64,000 nucleotides of DNA from the NCBI RefSeq assembly GCF_028640845.1, contig NC_080548.1:13030814-13094813 (forward strand), given 5' to 3'. This stretch comes from Ahaetulla prasina (Eukaryota; Chordata; Lepidosauria; Squamata; Colubridae). The position numbers were made by a program, and so were the translations under genes. Each line of letters begins with the position of its first letter. The stretch's first letter is position 1. Below, in pieces: positions 31,408 to 41,874 of this stretch. The notes beneath the pieces are model-generated. The model worked only from the letters and a program-made list of their open reading frames with translations, was not told where the DNA came from and did not search any database.

Positions 31408-34400
31408 GGGATTCGACCGGAAGCATCACGGCGAGACAGTCCGGAATTAGCGGGCTCCGACAAGCCTTCCGAAATTCCGGGCTGACAAACTGCTGTCGGG
31501 GGATTTTCAGACCAGATCTGTCCTGTAGGGATGGAGAAGAAGGAGAGGCACCTCGGATGACCAAGAGGAACAGTGAAGTTCCTCGGAGGTTGGAGGAAAC
31601 TCTTCGACTCAGTGGCGGGGGTGGCGGCCATAGTGGCCGCCATAAAGCTGGGGCAACCAGACTAAGTTTCGAGCAGGAGCGGTGATATGGATGGAGTACT
31701 GGTACCAGGTGAGTGATTGGCCAGCTCACAGTACAAAAGAAATATTTTTAAATTGTTAAAAGATGCCTCAGCAAAGAAACAGCAGCTAATGGGCGTTGGG
31801 GAATGTTACTGGAGAGAGAAGAATAAAGCAGAAGTTTAAAGTGTTAAAGCCCGAAATGGAACTTGATTTTTGGTCAAGAATTTGAGTGGAGATAATTAAA
31901 GTATTAGAAAAAGAAACCCAAAATAGCTGTGAAGAGAACTGGAAACAACTTTAATAAGTTTTGACCATTGAAGGAAGAAAAAGAAAAAATTAAAATTAAA
32001 AAACCCTGCAACAGATATCTTTTAATTGGATTTGGAAGTGGGTTTTAAATTGGAATTTGGGGAATACAAAATTAAGAAGAAAAAGATGGAAATTGGCAAA
32101 TATTGGCAAGATGGATTTAATAAATAAATTAGATATTTTCTTAGCTTGTTGATTGGAATTGTGGATTGGCGAGAGACATCTACAGGTGGAAAAAAACATT
32201 GCAATGGTTAACTTGTATTTTGGGGGGAAAAATTCTTAAAGTCATAAAAGCGGTGGGAACTTTTGAGGAGGATTTGTTTTCATTTAAGCTGTTTGATCTC
32301 GACAACCAAAGAAGGTGGAATATAATAAAACTTAAAATTGGAATAAAGACAACCCGGAAACAACAAAATGGCACAGGAACTAATTGGAATGATTAAAATG
32401 ATGTGTATATCATTCAAATTGGAATTAAAAGAAATGATTATAATGATGCATGGAAAACCTAAGCCTGATGAACTAGAAACTGTGTTAGAACGTACCCAAG
32501 TAGACAAAGAAACCATGAACGAGAAGCAAGAAATTAGTACTAAAGATAAAGGCGCTGATTATGAAAAAATAAAATGCTTATGTTGAGAGTAAAAATGAAA
32601 AAAAGAGAGGCGTTAGGAGAAAATTAACTGAAAAAAGGAAACAAATAAAGGAAAGGAAAGGAAGGGGAAAAGTTTAGAAATTAATGTGAACTTTAAAAAT
32701 TACATTGAGATTAACAATGACAAAAATAGAGAGGTTGGAAAGAGTCAAGAAGAGAAAGACGCAGGGAAGAGACAAAATGCAGAAAATTCAAATGATTACA
32801 CTGAGATCAACAGTGGGAAAACAAGAGAGGGGAAAAAGGAGGAGAACAGATGGAAATATAGGGCAAATTCGGAGAATAAGGGGCTTCAAAACTAGGGGGG
32901 GCAGAAAGGGAAAAAGAAGAAAATAAGAGAATGGGAGAAAGGAGTAATGTATTTATTTTATTTATTTATTTGTCATAACAATATATACAAGCATTGCATA
33001 AAGGGTTATATAATATATGAACATATATAAGGAGAAACGAGGTACTATAAACATATATATACATAGGGGAAGAAACAATAGGGCAGGAACGGTAGGCACG
33101 TTTGTGCTCTTATGCACGCCCCTTAGAGTCCTCTTAGGAAAGTGGTGAGGTCAACAGTAGATAGATTTTTAATAAAACTTTTGGGGTTATGAGAAGAAAC
33201 CACAGAGTCAGGTAATGCATTCCAAGCATATACAATTCTGTTACAGAAATCGTGTTTTCTGCAATCTAAACTGGAGCGGTTGACATTGAGTTTAAATCTG
33301 TTGGTAGCTCTTGTGATATTGTTATTGAAACTAAAAAAGTCATTGACAGGAAGGACATTACAACGGATGATTTTATATGTTAAACCCAGTTCCTGTCGAA
33401 GGCGACGAAGTTCCAAGTTTTCTAGATCCAGGATATCAAGTCTGGTGGAATAAGGTATTTTATTGGTTTCGGAGGAGTGGAGAACTCTTCTCGTAAAATA
33501 CCTTTGGACACGCTCAACTGTGTTGATGTCAGATATATGGTATGGAAAGGAATTAATTAATTAATGGAAAGGAAAGAAAAATGTGTTATATATTTAGAAC
33601 TATAAATGAAATGCAGTAAGATCTATAATTATAAATGAATGGTAGTAAATTTAATATATGTGATTGTAATACTTGGAATGTCTTTAATTGTAATAATGGA
33701 ATTCAGCTAAAGCATTTGAAATTATATTGTATTGTGAAGATGAAAAGTGACTCTGTCTACTGTTTAATATGAAGAGATTAAGGCACTGTCGGCAATAGTT
33801 GAAATTAATTTGTAGGAGGGGGAAATATTACTGATTATGATTATGGTTTATTATGAAGAGGTGCTGATAGTATATGTATTTGAAAAAGGAATGGAAAATT
33901 GGGATTATTTTAAAAAAACTATTGGAATTGAGAAATAGAATTGAATGATTTTAATGCTATATACTTAAGTGAATTGTAGTAATATATTTGATTGTAGTAT
34001 TTGGATAAGCTGATAAAAAAGAAATGAAAAAGAGGGAAGGAAATGGGTTATACATGTAAAATTGTATTAATATTAATATATATAATTGTAATAATGGAAT
34101 TTAGGGAAATATTTGAAATTATATTATACTGTGAAGGAGCAATGGGAAATATTTGAAGAAGATGATTTAGAGTTAGGGTTAGGTTTTAGAAAAATGATTG
34201 ACTTTAATTTAAAGGGTTTCAATTTGAAAAAAGTAATGAGAGGTGGGGGAAAGAAAAATTGATCAAGATTAAGCCGAACGGTAATATTGTTTATATACCA
34301 GAAGAAACAGAAATTTTTTTAAAAATAGAGAGAAAGAATATTCTGGCAAAAAGTGAAATATATAAATTGTGTTGGAGAAAACTAAAAGCGGTACAAATTT

Positions 34401-34494
34401 TGACTCGGCCAATACTCTGTTCAGAAAAAATGTATTGTTTGTTTGTCTGTAAGTGTGTTTGTTTTGAAAAAAATAAAAAACTTTTCTAAAAAAA
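31408..34494 (+). mobile_element. L1-like element without ORF2 (half-L1 type)
   Basis: A direct repeat of up to 17 bp (AAAAGATAAAATAATAA) at 31391-31407 and 34495-34511 brackets one retroposed unit ending in a poly(A) stretch. The unit starts with a GC-rich, CpG-containing leader (31408-31730; includes GGCGGCCATAGTGGCCGCCA, with YY1-like GCCAT) as in L1 5' UTRs. Then come Lys/Glu-rich broken frames (about 32170-32930) that could be ORF1 remains, an A/T-rich part with an internal duplication, and an AATAAA end. No endonuclease or reverse-transcriptase sequence is present. A 600-bp LINE fragment is inserted at about 32946-33545. Confidence 0.7.
32946..33545 (-). mobile_element. CR1/L2-group LINE 3' end, nested in L1-like element
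   Basis: Minus-strand translation shows CNVLPVNDFFSFNNNITRAT, RNRIVYAWNALPDSVV-like and FIKNLSTVDLTTFLRGL, the C-terminus also seen at 40.5-41.5 kb. The 3' end has (AAATA)n at 32948-32970. Flanking AAAGGAGTAAT / AAAGGAATTAAT suggest a target duplication. Confidence 0.85.
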
Positions 34495-34627
34495 AAAAGA
34501 TAAAATAATAACAAGAGCAATAATAATAGAAGCAGTACAACTGTGTCAAAAGAAAGCAGAGATGGGACCTATAGTAACAGGCACCTTGGGTGCAATCTCT
34601 GAACAACTGATGCACCACTTGAACATG

Positions 34628-34707
34628 GAATAGAATAGAATAGAATAGAATAGAATAGAATAGAATAGAATAGAATAGAATAGAATAGAATAGAATAGAA
34701 TAGAATA
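34628..34707 (+). repeat. (AATAG)n pentanucleotide microsatellite
   Basis: About 16 pentamer units exactly at the 3' end of the antisense CR1 that follows. Confidence 0.98.
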
Positions 34708-35145
34708 ACAGAGTTGGAAGGGATTTTGGAGGTCTTCTTGTCCAACCCCCTGCTTAGGCAGGAAACCCTACACCACTTCAGACAAATGGTTATCCAACAT
34801 CTTCTTAAAAACTTCCAGTGTTGGAGCATTCACAACATCTGGAGGCAAGTTGTTCCACTGATTCATTGTTCTAACTGTCAGGAAATTTCTCCTTAGTTCT
34901 AGATTGCTTCTTTCCTTGATTAGTTTCCACCCATTGCTTCTTGTCCTGCCCTCAGGTGCTTTGGAGAATAGCTTGACTCCCTCTTCTTTGTGGCAGCCCC
35001 TGAAATATTGGAAGACTGCTATCATGTCACCCCCTAGTCCTTCTTTTCATTAAACTAGACATACCCTGTTCCTGCAACCGTTCTTCATAGGTTTTAGCTT
35101 CCAGTCCCCTAATCATCTTTGTCGTTCTTCTCTGCACTCTTTCTC
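34708..35145 (-). mobile_element. CR1 LINE, 3' fragment
   Basis: Minus-strand translation contains [38 protein letters not shown] and [20 protein letters not shown]. It is 5'-truncated and attached to the AATAG array through its 3' UTR. Confidence 0.94.
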
Positions 35146-35525
35146 TGCACACATCGACACTGGCAAAATCCCCACCAGTCAATTGCAAAAGGCAGCTTTA
35201 CTTGCAACAACTGACATCTTCCAACAATATCTTTAATATATCAGCCAACAACATCTGCCTATCCCAGTTGGTTCTTGGGAACGACTCAATAGATTGATAA
35301 AAATGCCAAATCCAGTCTAAATATCTGACTGAGCAACCAACCATAACAAGTAGAACGCTATACAAAGAATTACTTTCTCCTGCATTTCCATGTGCATCTT
35401 TCCTAGTACCTGGGATCTATAGCGAATATTATTTAGATTTAAATCAACTGTCCACTCCGGTGTTTGTGCCAATACAACACGCTTCACCAAACAGGAAAGC
35501 CAGCAGAATCTCATTTCCATAACAT
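35146..35525. other. single-copy intron DNA
   Basis: No feature supported. Confidence 0.4.
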
Positions 35526-35840
35526 GTCAGGCTTATCCAAACTAGACTGCAGAAAATACGATTTCAGTAACAGAGTTGTCAACGCCTGGAATGCACTACC
35601 TGACTTTGTGTTTCTTCCCCAAATCCTCTAAACTTTAACCTTAGACTGTCTACTGTAGACCTCACCCCATTCCTAAGAGGTTTGTAAGGGGCGTGCATAA
35701 GCGCACCAGCGTGCCTACCGTCCCTGTCCTAATGTTTTATTTTATTCGTATCCTTTACATGTATTTATAATTATGTTTACACTTGTATCTGTCATAAAAT
35801 ACATGCTTGACAAAATAAAAAATAAATAAATAAAAAAAAA
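35526..35840 (+). mobile_element. CR1/L2-group LINE 3' end
   Basis: Translation across frame breaks gives LDCRKYDFSNRVVNAWNALP-like sequence, then a GGGGCGTGCATAAGCGCACC 3' UTR and ACAAAATAAA(AATA)n tail. Same family as 40.5, 50.8 and 62.4 kb. Confidence 0.85.
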
Positions 35841-36181
35841 TACTTGGTCTTGTTTAGGTTGCATTTTGGGGGTGGTGCAGAACATTGTGTGTCAACCTGT
35901 GCTAATGTGTGGGTTTTCAGTTTGCTAATGAAAATTGTGTGAACCAGGAGATCTCCCGGGGGAGGCAACAAAGTCAAGTAGTGGCTTCCAGGTGATCATT
36001 TTGATTTTTTTTTATCTTCCCTCAGTCATTGCTGCCCTCTTGACTTTTTTGAAACCTCCCTGCTTCCCAGTGAACTGGTAAAATCTCAGAAAGCAGGTTA
36101 ACTCAATAGCAAGTATAAGCTGCTTCATGAGCATAATGCCCTGGCCAGTTTCCAGTGATGACTAACCAAGAAACTCTATAT

Positions 36182-36628
36182 CAGTGATGGCTAACCTTTT
36201 TGCCGTTGCGTGCCAAAAACAGAGTGAGCATAGAGGGGTTGTGCGCGTGTGCGTCCACACCCATAATTCAATATGCCCCGCCTGCCCACGCATGCGCATG
36301 TGACACCCCCCCACGACCCCAGTTTTTGGCACGCGATGGCACAATGGGCCTAGTAGGTCCATTTTTTGCACTCCCCAGGCTCCAGAGCCTTTCTAGGAGC
36401 CTGGGGAGGGCGAAAACAGTGTTCCTCACCCCACCGGAGGTCCTCCAGAGGCCCTTCGGAGGCTGGAAACAGCGTTTTTCCTGACTTCCGGTGGGTCTGG
36501 AAAGCCCAAAAATCAGCTGGATGGCACGCACATGAGCACCGGAGCTGAGCTAGGGCAACACTCACGTGCCCACCGATATAGCCCCACGTACCACCTGTGG
36601 CACGCGTGCCATAAGTTCGCCATCACAG
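36182..36628 (+). mobile_element. hAT element (GTGATGG family), complete
   Basis: CAGTGATGGCTAACC ... GTTCGCCATCACAG with the direct flank CTCTATAT on both sides (36174-36181, 36629-36636). The 447-bp GC-rich interior is non-coding. This is the cleanest copy of the family. Confidence 0.95.
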
Positions 36629-36636
36629 CTCTATAT

Positions 36637-37886
36637 TGTCCTGATCTTTCTTTTTTTCATGTCCTGCCACCTTCACTCTATGCATTTATGTGACATAAGT
36701 ATGCTTGAGAGAGCTGGTTTTCAGGATATTATTTGCTCACATTGTGTTTAACTCATTTTAAACCTGTGAATGACCTGCCCTGCAAATGGGGTTCTTTATA
36801 AGCATGCATTGAAGAGTTAAATCTCTTTTTGTCTATGGCCATTTGGCAATTAAATAGATAGTTAACTCTCTTGAATTACCGGAATAGGTGGCTTCCAAAG
36901 ACTTACATTCTTAAATCAATTAGGAGGAGTAATATTAACATTTATTTAATTTTCACCACATTCTCCCCATGCATTTCAAAAATCGTTTTATGTGGCTCTG
37001 TGCTCAAGCCCCAATAATGCTGGTGGGCCCCTTGGCCTCATAAAAATTGTGCTTCGTTGCTTCCAGTCATGATTTCACATTTATGTGGTTATTAAATTAC
37101 CTTTAAAAATCCTAAGCATTATTTCAGCACTTTGTATTTTTTTTTCACTGTAAAACACAAAAATAAATAAAACATGGACTCTGATTTATGCCAGAGACTT
37201 TGGCTGTATTTCTGGGTCTGTCTGGAGACTGGGCCATTTTGCCGATGCAGAAGAATAGCATTAAAACTCAGCAGCGAATTCTGAAATAGCAAACTTTCTC
37301 CAACTTGGATCGTCCAGACGGGTCATACTTCAACTCCCACAATTGAAAATGTGGGCCTTGAAATTGAAGACATCTGGAGAGCACCAGGTTAGGAAAACTC
37401 TCGGAGCAAATTTTTTTTAAAAAAGGAAGCACAATATCGCAGAATAAATCATTACAGGATTGACTGTTGAAAGACACCATGATGACTGGTACGGATCGCA
37501 TTTAAGAAACGGGATAAAACCCACAGCGGAAGAGAGGTAAACCCAAGGCTGGAATCTCCAGACATGGCAAATGCTAACCACTCGGAAGCCCAGTGTTACT
37601 AAGTTTAAGACTCTCCAGAGAGATCTGTACAGTTCCAGAAATCTTCTGGGTTTACTTGCATCTTGGAGGTGACCTCACAGAGTTTGCTAAGAATTAGCAT
37701 AGCAGACTTAATCAAATAAATTTTTGGAAGGCGGCATCTAGTTCTACTAAAGGGATAATTTGGGACGGAGACCCTTGATAGATTCTATTCAAGTGTTTTT
37801 AATGTGGATTTCACAGGGGGAGATGTACACATTGTGCCTGTCATCTTCCACAAGCAAATTCTCTAAGGAACAAAACGACAATGCTG
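36637..37886. other. 1.25 kb repeat-poor block near the RUNX exon
   Basis: No transposon or exon recognised. Words such as CATTTATGTGGTTATTAAAT (a RUNX-type TGTGGT) occur near 37.08 kb. A possible conserved non-coding region; not tested. Confidence 0.4.
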
Positions 37887-37894
37887 GAATCAAC

Positions 37895-38031
37895 CAGTGG
37901 TGGGATTCAAGTAATTTAACAACTGGTTCTCTGCCCTAATGATTTCTTCCAACAACCAGTTTGCCAAACTGTTCAGAAAGTTAACAACTGGTTCCCCTGA
38001 AGTGGTGCGAACTGGTTGAATCCCACCACTG
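37895..38031 (+). mobile_element. hAT MITE (CAGTGGTGGGATTC family)
   Basis: Ends CAGTGGTGGGATTC / GAATCCCACCACTG and GAATCAAC direct flanks (37887-37894, 38032-38039). 137 bp, no coding capacity. Confidence 0.95.
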
Positions 38032-38984
38032 GAATCAACCCAATAACCCAGGTTTAGGCTATGCATAAAATAATTAAGCTATTCTTTCTATCTGCAGAAA
38101 TGCAGAGATTGGGTTCAGACAAAACTGCGTATCTTTCAATATACTGCGTAGCCAAGAACACGAAGGAGAACTGATGACGAGCACGCTATCCACAACCATT
38201 ATTTTGTGTATCTTGTTTTGTTTCAGAAAAACCTCCCTGATGTTGACATCAGGTAAAGTAATTGATGCGTTCGTTGATTTGGTTGATCAGTTGTTTAATC
38301 ATAACATGCTTTTTTAAAAAAAAATCTAGACAATTAATTTCTCCAGACGAGTAGAAATCCAGACTTCTACAGCTCTTCTCCAATTGACGCAGTTGAATTA
38401 AATCAGGCCTGATGCCCTAGTTCTCCTTCAACTAAATCATTTGTCTTCCATCAAAGCATGACCGCCAAGCGCTAGATGTGAAGACACGGACCAAACCAAA
38501 CAAAGCATTGCTTGAATATCAAACTCGCAGACCTTAAGCCAACGCGACAGTTTTCTAGGCAGCTCCACAAGAACGTGCAAGCAAACTCTACAATGGCAGA
38601 GTTACTAGATTTGCACTACAAATATCTGGATGACCACCAACTGGCGATCTCTTTGCTTCCCTCCTGGGTCATCGCAGTACAGTATCCTGTATCCTGTTTC
38701 ATGGGCATGCACTCAAACGGTCCTTCCACCACCAACACCTTGGAATAGAGTGAATCCCCAAAGCAGAACTTTTGTCATGTCCCTTCCTGCTACAGATTCC
38801 CCTTAAGACATCCTCTGTGCACAGGAAGAAGCACCGCTTCCTCCACCACTTGTTTTGCAAAAGGGTTAGCATCCAACTGAAGACGGGGCCAACGGAATTT
38901 TTAAAAGAGGCTGTAAGGCGAAGCTCCTTTGAGTGACAAACAAGCAGCGGCGCTTCCTGCCTTGAAGGAGAGGAGGGGAGATCT

Positions 38985-38992
38985 GTACTCAC
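38985..38992 (-). other. splice donor of RUNX P1 exon
   Basis: Minus-strand GTGAGTAC follows the last exon base and matches the U1 consensus GTRAGT. It ends the frame in phase 1, as in mammalian RUNX1 exon 1. Confidence 0.85.
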
Positions 38993-39050
38993 CACGCAAG
39001 AAGGCTGAAGGATAGGTGGTAAAGGACTCGAACATGCTGTGGGATGCCAT
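38993..39050 (-). CDS. RUNX1: RUNX distal-promoter (P1) first coding exon
   Basis: On the minus strand ATG at 39050-39048 (context GACCATGG, good for initiation) opens 19 codons, MASHSMFESFTTYPSAFLR, then one G and the donor GTGAGTAC at 38992-38985. RUNX transcription factors made from the distal promoter begin with a 19-residue exon of this form: human RUNX1 MASDSIFESFPSYPQCFMR, RUNX3 MASNSIFDSFPTYSPTFIR (both recalled, not searched). Identity is 12/19 to RUNX1 and 11/19 to RUNX3; RUNX2 is clearly further away. Length and exon phase (ending after the first base of a codon) agree. This N-terminus precedes the Runt DNA-binding domain of the longer isoform. ESF and YP favour RUNX1, TY favours RUNX3; the long intron tips the balance to RUNX1. 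The family call is strong, the paralogue is tentative. Confidence 0.85.
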
Positions 39051-39062
39051 GGTCCAGATCTA

Positions 39063-39069
39063 TGACTCA
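39063..39069. promoter_or_regulatory. AP-1 motif TGACTCA
   Basis: A consensus AP-1 site 13 bp upstream of the RUNX start codon. A motif match only. Confidence 0.4.
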
Positions 39070-39090
39070 GGCCGTCTTCCAGCCAACCTT

Positions 39091-39096
39091 TGCGGT
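39091..39096 (+). promoter_or_regulatory. RUNX-type motif TGCGGT in the leader
   Basis: TGCGGTTT lies about 40 bp upstream of the ATG. RUNX sites near the P1 start are known in mammalian RUNX genes and mediate auto- and cross-regulation, so its position is suggestive. Binding is not shown. Confidence 0.45.
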
Positions 39097-39156
39097 TTGC
39101 TTTTATTCTTTTTTAGGGGGAGAAAACATAGAGAAGATTCAAATGAACTGCGGAGT

Positions 39157-39217
<61 letters not shown>

Positions 39218-39285
39218 GAGGAAGGAAGGAAGGAAGGAAGGAAGGAAGGAAGGAAGGAAGGAAGGAAGGAAAGAAGGAAGGAAAG

Positions 39286-39316
<31 letters not shown>

Positions 39317-39346
39317 GAAAGGAAGGAAGGAAGGAAGGAAGGAAAG

Positions 39347-39412
<66 letters not shown>

Positions 39413-39424
39413 GAAGGAGGGAGG
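39157..39424 (+). repeat. 268-bp GAAA/GGAA polypurine tract at the RUNX P1 promoter
   Basis: Alternating blocks of (GAAA)n and (GGAA)n, all purine on the plus strand, end in GGAGGGAGGG. The tract begins about 107 bp upstream of the RUNX start codon and so lies in the leader or core promoter. GGAA arrays are ETS-family binding platforms and long polypurine mirror tracts can form triplex DNA. The long reading frames here (poly-KKER, poly-FLSF) are artefacts. Confidence 0.97.
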
Positions 39425-40545
39425 GTGGGGTGAGAAATGAAAAAAAAAAAAGAACAACATCCCTGAAGAAGTTTTGTGCCTGCTTATAGCTAAGAAGCTG
39501 ATTCCTCAGCACCACAGGAATGTTTGAGCCCAAGTTTTTCAATAGAAGCATATGCATGCTGGATCCACATTAGGGTGAAAGGGGAGGGGAAAACTCAGAA
39601 AGAGAGAGGAGTCTCCCCCACACCCACCATGAGCATCTCTTAGAAGATCAGAATGAATGAATGAATGAATGAGTGAATGGAACTCACCAACACGCACAGC
39701 TGGTGTGGAGGGGAAAACCCAGGCAGGAGACAGACCTCCCCTGTCCAAGTTGAGATCCTGGTCTGAAATGTGACGGACTGGATTTGCTTGTGGTCCTGCT
39801 GTTGCATCTGAGGCTGACAGAGTGTCAAACTCAATTCGAGAGGACCTTCTGAGCCTGAAACAACTTCAGCTCAATCTTCATCGACTGGGAGAGACCTGTC
39901 ACCTGATTCGTGATGTCACCAGGGCCTGCAAAAGCTTTGTGGCTTCTACACATCTCTCTCTTTTTCTCCTTCTTCTTTTTAAACCCCACACACAGATGAA
40001 GGGTTTGGAACGTTGGTGGGATTTTTGGGGGTGGGGGTTCATAGGAGGCCCCCTTTGCAATTTATATCAAATGATACTGAGAAGCCGACCGGTCCAGCTG
40101 TTAGAGAAGGCTTCCTTTTTTTTCAAGAATTGCTGCTGCTGCTCTTGCGGAGGGAAGCATGAAGAGAACTGTGTGTTTCCGACTGAAGTAGGAACCCATT
40201 TAGTATTCAGTGGTTTTGGCTTTTTTAGCCATTTCTTTTTTTTTTTTTCCCTCCCACATTTACCACTTGTCTGCATCTTTCTTCTCCTCCTTCTTCTTTT
40301 TCATAAAAGACACCCAAAGCAAAAACCCTTTCCATCACTTCCTAGTTCCTCTGGCTGACTATCAATGACTAGTTCCATATGTGTTGATGGGTGGTTCCCA
40401 ATAGAGAGATTTTCTGTGAATTACTATTAAGCCCCAAAATATGAAGCACATGCTGCAGAATAAACATTGTCGGCTGAAGAGCAGGAATGGTGGCTCCTCA
40501 TAGGTTTTAAAGGCACAAGGCACTGAATTCCTGTCAAACAGACAA
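39425..40545. other. 5' flank of RUNX P1, repeat-poor
   Basis: No transposon recognised except a small (GAAT)n run at 39651-39680 and T-rich runs near 40.23 kb. It is presumed promoter-proximal upstream DNA. ORFs here have no recognisable domain. Confidence 0.5.
39511..39516 (-). promoter_or_regulatory. RUNX-type motif TGTGGT upstream of the tract
   Basis: Minus-strand CCTGTGGTGC lies about 460 bp upstream of the ATG, on the far side of the purine tract. A motif match only. Confidence 0.35.
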
Positions 40546-40547
40546 CA

Positions 40548-41700
40548 AGTGGTCAAAATAGGCAGTGCCCTATCAAATCCTGTTCCTGTCAATAGCGGCG
40601 TTCCCCAAGGCAGTGTTCTTGGACCAACACTCTTCGTATTATACATTAATGATCTCTGCAACTATATTAAAAGTAATTGTGTTCTGTTTGCTGACGATGT
40701 CAAACTATTTAACACTACCAACAATACAGCTACCCTTCAAAAAGACCTTGACTTTGTGTCAGAATGGTCTAAAACCTGGCAACTTCAAATCTCAACCAGC
40801 AAATGCTCTGTCTTACACATTGGAAAAAAGAATCTAAACACTAAATACAAATTCGACGGACATTACCTTACAGATGACCCCCACCCAGACAAAGACCTAA
40901 GTGCCAAAGCCCACTGCAACTACATCGCAAAAAAGGCATTAAGAGTTGTAAACCTAATCTTATGTAGCTTCTTCTCCAGAAACACTACACTACTAACCAG
41001 AGCTTATAAAACATTTGCTAGACCAATTCTTGAATACAGCTCGCCTGTCTGGAACCCATATCACATTTCAGACATCAATACAATTGAACGTGTCCAGACA
41101 TATTTTACAAGAAGAGTTCTCCACTCCTCTGAATATAACAAAATACCTTATGCCACCAGACTTAAAATCTTGGGTTTAGAAAACTTAGAACTCCGCCACC
41201 TTCGACAGGACCTATGTTTAACTCATAGAATCATAAATTTAAATTTAAATTTAAATCATAGAATCATCTATTGCAATGTCCTTCCTGTTGAGGATTACTT
41301 CAGCTTCAATCACAACAATACAAGAGCAAACAATAGATTTAAACTTAATGTTAACGGCTTCAATCTTGATTGCAGAAAATATGACTTCAGTAACAGAGTT
41401 ATTAATGCTTGGAACACACTACCAGACTGTGGTATCTACTCAAAATCCCCAAAGCTTTAACCAAAAACTGTCTACTGTTGACCTCACCCCATTCCTAAGA
41501 GGTCTGTAAGGGGCGTGTATAAGAGCACAAACGTGCCTAGCATTCCTGTCCTACTGTTTCCTTTCATTATATCCAATTTATATAGTTATTACATACTTAT
41601 ACTCATATATATGCTTATATATTATATAGTTACTTCATGCTTTTTTCATACTGTTGTGACAAAATAAAATAAATAAATAAATAAATAAAATAAATTCCCC
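40548..41700 (+). mobile_element. CR1/L2-group LINE with open RT C-terminus
   Basis: A 303-codon frame (40549-41460) starts within the reverse transcriptase: SGVPQGSVLGPTLFVLYIND (RT domain B), then LFADDVKLF with the catalytic DD pair, the thumb, and the C-terminal LDCRKYDFSNRVINAWNTLP. A 15-codon-scale duplication (INLNLNLNHRI) is present. The 5' part (endonuclease, RT start) is missing. The frame closes one base-shift before the normal end STVDLTPFLRGL (41.5 kb). The 3' end GGGGCGTGTATAAGAGCACA... and (AATA)n complete it. The longest LINE frame in the window; still dead. Confidence 0.92.
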
Positions 41701-41788
41701 ATGGAAGAGTTAGAGCAGAGATCTTCAAACTTGGCAGCTTTAAGACTTGTGGACTTCAACTCCCAGAATTCTGCAGCCAGCATAGCTA

Positions 41789-41874
41789 CCCTAACCCTAA
41801 CCCTAACCCTAACCCTAACCCTAACCCTAACCCAAACCCTAACCCTAACCCTAACCCTAACCCTAACCCAAACC
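41789..41874 (+). repeat. interstitial telomeric repeat (CCCTAA)n
   Basis: About 14 units of the vertebrate telomere hexamer, two of them CCCAAA variants. It sits precisely between the left arm of a hAT palindrome and the 5'-truncation point of a LINE. Confidence 0.98.

Larger units (their letters stand above)
39051..39156 (-). promoter_or_regulatory. RUNX P1 5' UTR / proximal promoter
   Basis: The 106 bp between the start codon and the purine tract are expected to be leader or core promoter of the distal transcript. No TATA box is seen, in line with RUNX promoters. The transcription start cannot be placed from sequence alone. Confidence 0.6.

Noticed and set aside
39016..39557. 115-165-codon KKER-rich or FLSF-rich frames
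   Set aside because: They come from the GAAA/GGAA tract. The real coding sequence here is the short RUNX exon at 38993-39050 on the minus strand.
40549..41460. 303-codon reverse-transcriptase ORF as a functional gene
   Set aside because: It lacks the 5' half (endonuclease and RT start), carries an internal duplication and a shifted end. It is a LINE fragment.
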